DNA of 10,716 nt, taken from Smithella sp. ME-1. GTDB lineage: Bacteria > Desulfobacterota > Syntrophia > Syntrophales > Smithellaceae. This document shows positions 1-6,125 of this stretch, piece after piece; position 1 is the stretch's first letter; every line of letters begins with the position of its first letter. The DNA lies in NCBI GenBank assembly GCA_000495415.1, contig AWGX01000077.1:1-10716 (forward strand), read 5' to 3'. The notes under the pieces were generated by a model. That model made no database searches, was not told the DNA's origin, and worked only from the letters and a program-made list of their open reading frames with translations. A program made the translations under genes and the position numbers.

Positions 1-2
1 TG

Positions 3-1241
3 TCACGAAGTGACGGAGGTGGATATTAAAGCTTCTAATCTTCTATTCTCCTGCTCTTCTTCCATAGCCGTTGCCTGCGCGGCATAAGCCAAACCCAGAA
101 TCATAAATTGCAGATTCCCGAAAAACGCGGCATATAGAAGAATGTTATCAGTAAACATGAAAAGAACGAACGACAAGATAGAAGAAGCGCCGGCATAGAA
201 GAGAAGTGAAATATCACCAAAAGTTTGCTTTGCCCTACGGTAGGCATGCAATGCCTGCATCAAAAGACTCAAAGCAAATATAATTACTCCAATGTATCCA
301 AAATCAAACAACAGTCGCAGCCAATCATTGTGCGGATGTTTTAAGCCTCTGGTCAATTTACTGATAAAAGATTCTGAAGCATTGGCGCCATAACCTAGTA
401 ATGGTTGTTCATCAATTCTTTCCCACATCTTGCTCCACATATAACTGCGTCCAGTGGTTGCAAAATCCTCATTTTCCCATTTGACATCTTCTAATGTCCC
501 TCGGCCTGAGTAGAACATTTTCTTCTGCATCCGCGGTGAATAAAATATGCCGATGCCGATAATTATAATAAGGAAAAAAATGATAGCACGTTTTAGAGTT
601 GCCAAAGGCGCAAAGGTCAACGGCAAGGTCAAACCATTAACCGCTATAGCAGTCCTGGTTACCGCAATAACCGGTATAGCTGCCAGAATTGCCCACCACT
701 TTAAAATTTTTCGATCGCCAAAAACATACTGCGCCGCAAAATAATTACATAGCATGGCCGCCGTCATAACTTCGGCCGCCAATCCCGTTATCATAGGCAA
801 GACGCCGGTAAAAATAATACCCGTCTTAAACGCCACCAGTACAATCAAGCCGATGGCCATGTAAAGCATGAGTTTGCGCAATGCCACAAGCGCGTCTTTT
901 CCTATCTGCGCTTTGGAAATTGCCATACCCACGACTAATGGACATAACATCATGATACTACGCTGTATGGCATTAGGCTCATCGGAAACCGCCGTGTAAA
1001 CCACCACAAAACAGCACCACGGCAGCCATATCCACAAAGGATAACTAAATCCACCCAAGCCTCTTGCCAAACTCCACAGGGCAAAAATAAGCGGTATCAG
1101 CCAACCAAGTGCTGAGAATTGGTAACCCAAGATACCTTCGCCACCCACATCTGCAAGCAGAGTTGAGATGACAACCACCCATACCAAAAAAGGCAAATTG
1201 TCCTGACGCGCAGATGGATCAGACCTTTGTCTAAAAATCAT
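3..1241 (-). CDS. O-antigen polymerase/ligase-like integral membrane protein (Wzy/WaaL superfamily)
   Basis: This 412-residue protein is very hydrophobic, with about 10 to 12 membrane segments by eye (for example near residues 18-31, 44-60, 68-83, 94-108, 122-142, 181-196, 219-233, 310-330, 345-365 and 367-388). A large loop at about 234-307 lies between two of them and carries the Wzy_C-type pattern: GRSYMW at 264-269, PLLGYGAN at 280-287 and HPHNDW at 302-307, followed by a Gly-rich membrane segment. A TRTA motif at 195-198 resembles the conserved Arg of the family. Members polymerise lipid-linked O-antigen units (Wzy) or ligate glycan to lipid A core (WaaL) on the periplasmic side; sequence alone does not separate the two. 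The flippase in the same cluster favours Wzy. The ATG has only a weak GGGAAG upstream. The gene is detached from the operon by a 317-base gap containing a repeat element, so it may rely on read-through or its own promoter. The TGA stop lies inside a small palindrome at 2-14. Confidence 0.9.
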   Translation of the reverse strand: MIFRQRSDPSARQDNLPFLVWVVVISTLLADVGGEGILGYQFSALGWLIPLIFALWSLARGLGGFSYPLWIWLPWCCFVVVYTAVSDEPNAIQRSIMMLCPLVVGMAISKAQIGKDALVALRKLMLYMAIGLIVLVAFKTGIIFTGVLPMITGLAAEVMTAAMLCNYFAAQYVFGDRKILKWWAILAAIPVIAVTRTAIAVNGLTLPLTFAPLATLKRAIIFFLIIIIGIGIFYSPRMQKKMFYSGRGTLEDVKWENEDFATTGRSYMWSKMWERIDEQPLLGYGANASESFISKLTRGLKHPHNDWLRLLFDFGYIGVIIFALSLLMQALHAYRRAKQTFGDISLLFYAGASSILSFVLFMFTDNILLYAAFFGNLQFMILGLAYAAQATAMEEEQENRRLEALISTSVTS

Positions 1242-1339
1242 AGTAACTTCCCAACCCCGATAAACGGGATAATTGCTTTAACTAAGTTATGTCATACCGG
1301 CGAAGAGACTGTGTCGCAATTAATGTTCATGTATCGTAG

Positions 1340-1361
1340 GGCGCGTTTCCCCAAACGCGCC
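1340..1361. repeat. Perfect hairpin, 9-base GC-rich stem with CCCC loop
   Basis: GGCGCGTTT at 1340-1348 pairs exactly with AAACGCGCC at 1353-1361 around the loop CCCC. No T-run follows on either strand, so it does not look like an intrinsic terminator. It sits inside the inverted-repeat-bounded element and may be part of its fold. Confidence 0.8.
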
Positions 1362-1375
1362 GCGTTAATATTTCG

Positions 1376-1394
1376 GACTGTTCGGGGAACAGTC
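1376..1394. repeat. Perfect hairpin, 8-base stem with GGG loop
   Basis: GACTGTTC at 1376-1383 pairs exactly with GAACAGTC at 1387-1394. It lies 14 bases from the preceding hairpin, giving two tandem stem-loops. No T-run follows on either strand. The stem sequence differs from the first hairpin, so the two are not copies of each other. Confidence 0.8.
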
Positions 1395-1406
1395 ACTACA
1401 TTATGT

Positions 1407-1433
1407 GTCACTTCGACCACAGGGAGAAGTCTC
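1407..1433. repeat. REP-like box with ACTTC/GAAGT stem
   Basis: The segment begins GTCACTTCGACC and ends GAGAAGTCTC, with an ACTTC...GAAGT stem. From memory it resembles short dispersed boxes of the form GTCATTTCGACC...GAGAAATCTC that occur in many copies in a range of bacterial genomes; this was not searched. Its last six bases, AGTCTC, equal the outer end of the right terminal repeat of the surrounding element. Confidence 0.45.
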
Positions 1434-1454
1434 AATTTCGATAAATTCAATACT

Positions 1455-1484
1455 TTAAGATTCCTCACATAAGTTCGGAATGAC
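1455..1484. repeat. REP-like box, ATTCC/GGAAT stem, opposite orientation to its neighbour
   Basis: On the minus strand this reads GTCATTCCGAAC, a short spacer, then GAGGAATCTTAA, with ATTCC/GGAAT arms. It is similar in plan to the box at 1407-1433 (GTCA, arm, spacer, arm, ATCT-like end) but points the other way. I recall this pattern as a common dispersed intergenic repeat in several bacterial phyla, so it is not diagnostic of the organism. Confidence 0.45.
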
Positions 1485-1558
1485 TTTCTTTGCTACTACG
1501 ACACAGTCTCAATAAGCCAGATGTTCTGACTGATAAGAATAATGCAAAAGAAGAAATC

Positions 1559-2662
1559 TCACTTTGGAACAGATAAATTATAAATCAGATCAAAGTGCGC
1601 CTGACAAACCTTTTCCCATCTGAATGGTTCCCTCGCTTGCTTAGCGGCGGCCGCAACTCTCTCACAGAGTTCATAGTCAGGAAGCACCTCAAGAAGAAGA
1701 TCCAAAAGGTCTTTTTCCGTATCAAAGAAAAATCCTGTTTCACCATGTCTAATAATATCGTCGGCGACACCTATATGTCGGGTAATTACGACGCGCCCAA
1801 GAATAAACGGCTCAACAATACAATGCCCAAAAGTTTCCACATTGGTTGGCGCAAAGGCAAACTGGCATCGCAGATAAAGCGCAAGCATCTCAGCCCGATT
1901 CAAAAAACCGGGGAAAAATACTTTCTCCTCCATGCCTAGTTCCCGTGCTAACGCTCGGCAATTGTCAAGCAATTCACCCTTTCCAGGCAAGTAGAGTTCC
2001 ACATCCTGATTACCGCCCTTATCCATGTATTGCTTCAGCACCCGAATCAGGAGTTCCTGGTTTTTGCCGGGTCTGAACATACCCGCGAAGATGAAACGTT
2101 GCGTACCCGAAAAAGAAGGCAACGGGTGATCTTCGAAAAGAGCTTCGCCTTCCCCGATAAATATCACCTTGTTCTTTTCTTTAAGAAATCCAAACTTTTT
2201 TCTCAGAAATTCGCAAGGGGTAATGACATGATCAGCGAAAAGATATAACGCAGTACCTATCAGGAAGCGCGCAATAACAGAGCGAAAACGATAATTGTGG
2301 CGATAACCATGTATAACATAAACCAAAGCGTATTTTAAACCGAAGAGAATACGGACCGATGCAGCAATTGCCAATTGCCAATTGGTATGAACTGTAATGA
2401 AATCGGGACGAAACTGTACCGCAACGTTCCTGAATTCGCGAACCAGCCGCGAAAACTCAGCATGTTCGTCAATCCCTGTAATTGTTGCATGGGGCACCTT
2501 ATTCTGCTCAAGCTTCTCGAATAGTCCAGAAAACTGTTCATTCTCTCCGGAAACGAAAAGAAACTCTCCTTGACGCATTTTAATAAAACAAAGAGCTTGC
2601 TCGGTCAACTGCCCAGTCAATCCAATTTTATGTGAAGAAGTAAAAAAAATGATTTTAGACAT
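1559..2662 (-). CDS. Glycosyltransferase, GT4-like (GT-B fold)
   Basis: This 367-residue protein probably transfers a sugar from a nucleotide-sugar donor to the growing lipid-linked oligosaccharide, as a soluble or membrane-associated cytoplasmic enzyme. The N-terminal acceptor half contains IHGYRHNYR at 117-125. The C-terminal donor half has the GT4 pattern: FAGMFRPGKNQELL at 192-205, LPGKGE at 225-230, FFPGFL at 249-254, and a complete E-x7-E motif with E276 and E284 (ETFGHCIVE), followed by the HGETGF segment at 306-311. Length is normal for the family. The gap from the upstream gene is 22 bases and no Shine-Dalgarno sequence is visible, so translation may depend on the upstream gene. Two slippage-prone tracts lie inside: T8 in codons 5-7, and a 7-base unit repeated three times near residues 93-99. 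GC content is higher than in several neighbours. Donor and linkage cannot be read from sequence. Confidence 0.92.
   Translation of the reverse strand: MSKIIFFTSSHKIGLTGQLTEQALCFIKMRQGEFLFVSGENEQFSGLFEKLEQNKVPHATITGIDEHAEFSRLVREFRNVAVQFRPDFITVHTNWQLAIAASVRILFGLKYALVYVIHGYRHNYRFRSVIARFLIGTALYLFADHVITPCEFLRKKFGFLKEKNKVIFIGEGEALFEDHPLPSFSGTQRFIFAGMFRPGKNQELLIRVLKQYMDKGGNQDVELYLPGKGELLDNCRALARELGMEEKVFFPGFLNRAEMLALYLRCQFAFAPTNVETFGHCIVEPFILGRVVITRHIGVADDIIRHGETGFFFDTEKDLLDLLLEVLPDYELCERVAAAAKQAREPFRWEKVCQAHFDLIYNLSVPK
2364..2385 (-). repeat. Heptanucleotide tandem repeat (three units) inside a glycosyltransferase gene
   Basis: On the minus strand the segment reads CCAATTGGCAATTGGCAATTGC, a 7-base period repeated three times, encoding part of the TNWQLAIA stretch. 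Because 7 is not a multiple of 3, gain or loss of one unit would shift the frame. Three units is a low number for a true contingency locus. Confidence 0.6.
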
Positions 2663-2684
2663 TAGATAAAATTAATGCAAGACA

Positions 2685-3875
2685 TTAAGGAATATTAGAA
2701 AGTGCCATAAATAATTTCATTGACGTGCTTGTTACATAATCCCAGCTTAGAATATTACTAACTTCTATCGCCTTATCACGCATTGTCTGCTGCATCGCCG
2801 GCGTCACAATAATTTTTTCTATCACGTTTGCTAATTCTTCGGCATTTTTAGAAGGAACCATAAAAACACCCAACCTATCTGTAAAACTAGAATCATTGGC
2901 AGGACCTTTTGTAATAATAGTAGGCAATCCATGTGCTAAAGCGGCAAGCATGCTCCCGCTGTTTTCTCCTACACCATTGAGAAACGGATAAACAGCAATA
3001 TCAGCAGCATGAAGATATTTGGAAACATCTTTGGAATTTAGACTTTCTAAAATGCGCACATATTTATCCATGCCAAGTTTATTTATTAAGTTCGTAATTT
3101 CTGTTTGGTATGAATTGCCCATTACATCTGAATGAAAGCCACCAATAGCCAGCACAATCACTTGCATTCTTTTTCTATTGCGAGCTATTTCAAGTGCTTC
3201 AATTAAGTATTCAAAACCTTTATTGCGACCTATCCCACCAAAAAAAGCTATAGCTGTATCTGTATCTTTCAACTGTAGTTCTCGACGCCATGTATTTCTC
3301 AGCTCTGTGGTACATGGAATTGGTAATATATTTCCTGCAATTGGAATAAACATCAAACGATTTTCCGGTAGTCCGGAGTATTTTTTTATCATCATCTTAT
3401 TTAAACGATCAACATAAATGACACCGTGTGCCGCACGCATCATTGGTAATGCCCTAAGACGAAACTTCAGCGATTGTTCCCAAAAACCATGCATAGTTAC
3501 CACTACTTTTATCTTGGGATAAAAAGTACGAATCATAGCAGGTAGAAAATTAATCAATAATCGTCGCCCATATGTAAACGGACAATTGTATTGTATATTG
3601 ACTATTGACCTATCATCAGATTCATCTAAAATCCGAAATAGTTTCTTTGCTTCGTTAAACTGCCACATATCCATAATAGGTCGAATATCTAGATTATCGT
3701 TTGGAAACGATTCCTGTGCGTACTGATTTTTCGTGGTAATAACTGTAACAGCGGCACCCATAACAGACGCGGTTCTTGCAATATGCCAAGCATAGTCACC
3801 AACGCCACTTATCCTTGGAGGGAAATCGCCGGAAACCATAATTAATCGAATTTTTATTGGTTTATTTTCTCCCAT
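2685..3875 (-). CDS. Glycosyltransferase, GT4-like, variant with altered E-x7-E motif
   Basis: This 396-residue GT-B protein is likely a retaining glycosyltransferase of polysaccharide assembly. The N-terminal half starts with the typical GT4 acceptor loop SGDFPPRISGVGDYAWHIA (residues 15-33) and has VVTMHGFW at 125-132. The donor half has FFGGIGRNKGFEYLIEAL at 211-228, a Gly-rich stretch at 244-246 and VYPFLNGVGENSGSMLAALAHG at about 295-316. Here E304 is kept, but the second position of the usual E-x7-E motif is Ala312, in a LAALAHGLP context. I recall related GT4-like proteins with this SLLAALAHG variant, so it need not mean loss of function. The start (ATG at 3873-3875) has no Shine-Dalgarno; a later Met13 is possible, but the family's N-terminus fits either. 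A 56-base AT-rich gap precedes the gene. Base composition is AT-rich (18 G+C of 60 in 3061-3120). Confidence 0.9.
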   Translation of the reverse strand: MGENKPIKIRLIMVSGDFPPRISGVGDYAWHIARTASVMGAAVTVITTKNQYAQESFPNDNLDIRPIMDMWQFNEAKKLFRILDESDDRSIVNIQYNCPFTYGRRLLINFLPAMIRTFYPKIKVVVTMHGFWEQSLKFRLRALPMMRAAHGVIYVDRLNKMMIKKYSGLPENRLMFIPIAGNILPIPCTTELRNTWRRELQLKDTDTAIAFFGGIGRNKGFEYLIEALEIARNRKRMQVIVLAIGGFHSDVMGNSYQTEITNLINKLGMDKYVRILESLNSKDVSKYLHAADIAVYPFLNGVGENSGSMLAALAHGLPTIITKGPANDSSFTDRLGVFMVPSKNAEELANVIEKIIVTPAMQQTMRDKAIEVSNILSWDYVTSTSMKLFMALSNIP

Positions 3876-3931
3876 CTAATTCAATGCAGTTTTTTTGAAA
3901 AATAGGCGGATTATATTATAAATTTTTGCGA

Positions 3932-5083
3932 TTATAATAATGCATAAATAACGCGACATCGTTCACGAAATTTTAAATATGAATAATCTTCTTCTACATG
4001 CTTTCTCGCCACAATGCCAATCTGATGCCTGCACTCTTTATCCTTTAACAATCTAATTAACGTTGAAGCAAGACTCCTTGGTTCTTCTGATGGCACGAGC
4101 ACACCTGTTATTCCATCTTGTATAATCTCTGCCAAGCCATCTACACGACTGGCTACAACAGGTTTGCCACAAGCCATTGCTTCCACAGCCGTTAAGCCAA
4201 AACCTTCAAAACGTGAGGGCACGACAACTATATCCATGTGTCCTATGCAGCCCATTGCCTCATGCCAGGATAGTTGCCCTGTCCATGTAATAGCATTGCT
4301 AATACCCAGTCGGTTTGCCAATGTCTTGAGCTCTGCAGATTGATTCCCATCGCCGACAATCAATAATTTAGATTGATGAAATTCCTTATAAACCAATGCA
4401 AAAGCTTCAAGAAGAATATCAATACCTTTTTCCATGCTCAATCGTGCTACCGTACCAATAACCTGATTCTCTTTTAGACTATCGGTAATTTCTGCCACTT
4501 TAGGTAAACCTGCTGCAAGAGCAGTATCTAAGCCTTCAATATCAACGCCATTAGGTATTGTGAAATGCCTTTTGCCTTTGATTTTTTTCCGATCTGTCAT
4601 ATCTATAAGACAAGAATTGCCAAACCATGATTTTTCCGCTGCTTCGGAAACGCAGATGAAATGATTAGTCAACATAGCACCAAAACGCAAAAGAAGATGA
4701 TTTTTAATGCTATGAGGTGTTCCCGGTTGATGCACCGTGGCGAAAATCGTTTTCACTCCGGCTATCCATCCTGCAAACACCGGCACAAAACCGGGAGCAA
4801 GATATTGGACATGGACGATGTCGGGCTTCTGCTCTTTGAAAAGTCGAATCAATCCTTTTGTCAAATGCCATAATCCTGTGGCCCGCTCGTACTTCATCAG
4901 TAGAATTTCAGCGCCAGTTGCTTCAAACTGACGCACCATCTCAGCATCATATTCGTAATAGCAACAGATCGTAACCCTATATCCCGTAGACACCAAAACA
5001 CGCACAAGGTTGAGCGTCTGCATTTCCGTGCCGCCAAAGAGAAGAACGGGAATGGCAATCATGACATGTTTATTTTTTTTCAT
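3932..5083 (-). CDS. Glycosyltransferase, GT4 family (canonical)
   Basis: This 383-residue protein is a textbook GT4 enzyme. The N-terminus has the acceptor loop FGGTEMQTLNLVRVL (16-30), then DIVHVQYL at 88-95 and ATVHQPG at 115-121. The donor half has IPNGVD at 176-181, GTVARLSMEKGIDILLEAF at 210-228, LLIVGDGN at 240-247 and the intact E-x7-E motif, E293 to E301 (EGFGLTAVE), followed by AMACGKPVVAS at 302-312. It most likely adds one sugar to the repeat unit on the cytoplasmic face. Only 6 bases separate its ATG from the stop of the preceding glycosyltransferase, and no good ribosome binding site is visible, which suggests translational coupling. Codons 2-4 form an A8 run (MKKN). Donor and acceptor are unknown. 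Confidence 0.95.
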   Translation of the reverse strand: MKKNKHVMIAIPVLLFGGTEMQTLNLVRVLVSTGYRVTICCYYEYDAEMVRQFEATGAEILLMKYERATGLWHLTKGLIRLFKEQKPDIVHVQYLAPGFVPVFAGWIAGVKTIFATVHQPGTPHSIKNHLLLRFGAMLTNHFICVSEAAEKSWFGNSCLIDMTDRKKIKGKRHFTIPNGVDIEGLDTALAAGLPKVAEITDSLKENQVIGTVARLSMEKGIDILLEAFALVYKEFHQSKLLIVGDGNQSAELKTLANRLGISNAITWTGQLSWHEAMGCIGHMDIVVVPSRFEGFGLTAVEAMACGKPVVASRVDGLAEIIQDGITGVLVPSEEPRSLASTLIRLLKDKECRHQIGIVARKHVEEDYSYLKFRERCRVIYALL

Positions 5084-5089
5084 AGGCTG

Positions 5090-6124
5090 TTATCGCAATT
5101 TAAGATTAGCCTTGCACCGATCTCGAACACTGATCCCAGTGTACAAAGACTTGGCATAGCTTTTTGCCAGGTAATTTCCTCCCTCAGGCGATGCCATTGC
5201 CCAGAGCATCTTCCCCCAAGACGGTAGATGACTGCTCATAAACGAGGGCAGAAGCTCCTCGAGTTCATTGTGCAATGCAAACGCCTTTAATATCCAACTT
5301 CTCTGGTCATGGATCAACCCTTCATAAAGAAGAAGGTTAACGAATTTTACAGCCAGAGCATTGATCTTATCTATGTCATCATTATTTAGAAGTTGCGTAG
5401 GGTTCAAATAATAACGCACCTGAAACAGATATGCTTCGGCGAGTTTTAGAGTAAGAGAATCGACCTTGCTTGTCGTAGATTCAGGATGATGCCGAAAACT
5501 CGCTAGTGGATATGATATGCCAACTACGTCCGTGAATTCACCGACTCTTAAAAAAAAGTCGTCATCGGCTATATGACCAGCTTCTTTCCGGTACGTGCAC
5601 TCTGATAGCAGGAGCGCACGACTTGTTGTTACGCCGGGGCAACGGTGGATATGTCGTTTGGTGATGACCCCCTGCAGATAATTATGTGTATACTCCTTCC
5701 CTGTGTAGAGCACCGGCTCCGTTAAATGAGGTTGGGGAGAATGACCCGCTGTAGCTCCGTGTTCATCGATATAATTATAGCCTGTGTAAAAATGTCTTAC
5801 CTGCGGGAAAGTCAGAATTGCCGCCTCAATGTAGGTCAAATAGTCAGGATGGAGAAGGTCATCCTGGTGCAGGATCGTAACGAAGTCGCCTGTCGCCTTA
5901 TGGATAGCTCTGTTCCATGCGTCAACGAATCCAGTTTCCATATCATTAAAATGATATTTTATTTTATCCCCATAGCTCCTCGCAATCTCATCAGTGGCAT
6001 CTGTTGAAGCATTATCGAATAGAACAATCTCATCCGCCCGGCGGCTCTGATTCAGAGCAGATTCGATAGCTTGCCTCAGGTATTTCTCTCCGTTATGTGC
6101 TGTTATTACAATAGACAATCTCAT
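5090..6124 (-). CDS. Glycosyltransferase family 2 (GT-A fold)
   Basis: With the start at 6124 the product is 344 residues and begins MRLSIVITAHNGEKYL, the normal beginning of a GT2 domain. A longer reading from a TTG at 6163 would add 13 residues and overlap the upstream gene by 38 bases; the family N-terminus and the ATG placed one base after the upstream TAA favour 6124. The catalytic domain has DNASTDATDEIA at 37-48, the metal-binding acidic motif HQDD at 86-89, HRCPGVTTSRALL at 160-172 and IADDDFFLRV at 185-194, whose acidic residues are candidates for the catalytic base, then FRHHPEST at 210-217. The remaining ~120 residues are a helical tail without a recognised domain. It probably uses a nucleotide-sugar to extend the lipid-linked repeat unit. 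GC content is markedly higher than in the next upstream genes (34 G+C of 60 in 5701-5760), which suggests a different origin. A T8 run covers codons 190-192. Confidence 0.92.
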   Translation of the reverse strand: MRLSIVITAHNGEKYLRQAIESALNQSRRADEIVLFDNASTDATDEIARSYGDKIKYHFNDMETGFVDAWNRAIHKATGDFVTILHQDDLLHPDYLTYIEAAILTFPQVRHFYTGYNYIDEHGATAGHSPQPHLTEPVLYTGKEYTHNYLQGVITKRHIHRCPGVTTSRALLLSECTYRKEAGHIADDDFFLRVGEFTDVVGISYPLASFRHHPESTTSKVDSLTLKLAEAYLFQVRYYLNPTQLLNNDDIDKINALAVKFVNLLLYEGLIHDQRSWILKAFALHNELEELLPSFMSSHLPSWGKMLWAMASPEGGNYLAKSYAKSLYTGISVRDRCKANLKLR

Positions 6125-6125
6125 A

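Larger units (their letters stand above)
1305..1510. mobile_element. MITE-like element with 12-base perfect terminal inverted repeats
   Basis: GAGACTGTGTCG at 1305-1316 is the exact reverse complement of CGACACAGTCTC at 1499-1510, which bounds a 206-base segment. The segment holds two perfect hairpins (1340-1361 and 1376-1394) and two REP-like boxes (1407-1433 and 1455-1484), and no transposase. Short length, terminal inverted repeats, non-coding content and an intergenic position fit a miniature inverted-repeat transposable element mobilised in trans, or an IS remnant that kept both ends. A target-site duplication is not clear: only AA is shared directly outside the ends. A patchwork of unrelated repeats with chance-like ends is the alternative, though a perfect 12-base match bracketing this particular segment makes that less likely. 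Confidence 0.5.
1242..1558. other. 317-base non-coding gap carrying a repeat element
   Basis: No credible gene lies here. The one plus-strand ORF across it (1227-1472) starts inside the neighbouring gene and reads through hairpins and repeat boxes. The centre (1305-1510) is a MITE-like element bounded by inverted repeats. The left flank (1242-1304) would be the leader of the polymerase/ligase gene; it holds a weak CCCG/CGGG stem at 1256-1268 and no convincing promoter. The right flank (1511-1558) follows the stop of the upstream glycosyltransferase and has no stem followed by a T-run, so no clear terminator is seen. Confidence 0.75.

Noticed and set aside
547..744. Plus-strand ORF inside the polymerase/ligase gene, and similar plus-strand ORFs at 1595-1939, 1846-2076, 3178-3417, 4661-4931, 5726-6007, 7763-8150, 9847-10101 and 10438-10620
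   Set aside because: All lie entirely opposite well-supported glycosyltransferase, methyltransferase or membrane-protein frames, with no start signals or family resemblance.
1340..1394. Intrinsic terminator for the operon
   Set aside because: The stems are strong, but no T-run follows either of them on either strand.
1227..1472. Plus-strand ORF of 81 codons across the intergenic gap
   Set aside because: It begins inside the start of the polymerase/ligase gene on the other strand, has no ribosome binding site and reads through two perfect hairpins and a repeat box; the product resembles nothing known.
3910..3943. Possible promoter before the gene at 3875 (minus-strand TATAAT copies at 3915-3910 and 3920-3915)
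   Set aside because: The -10-like matches lie in a very AT-rich gap, and the best -35 at 17 bases matches only about 3 of 6 positions, so chance is a sufficient explanation.
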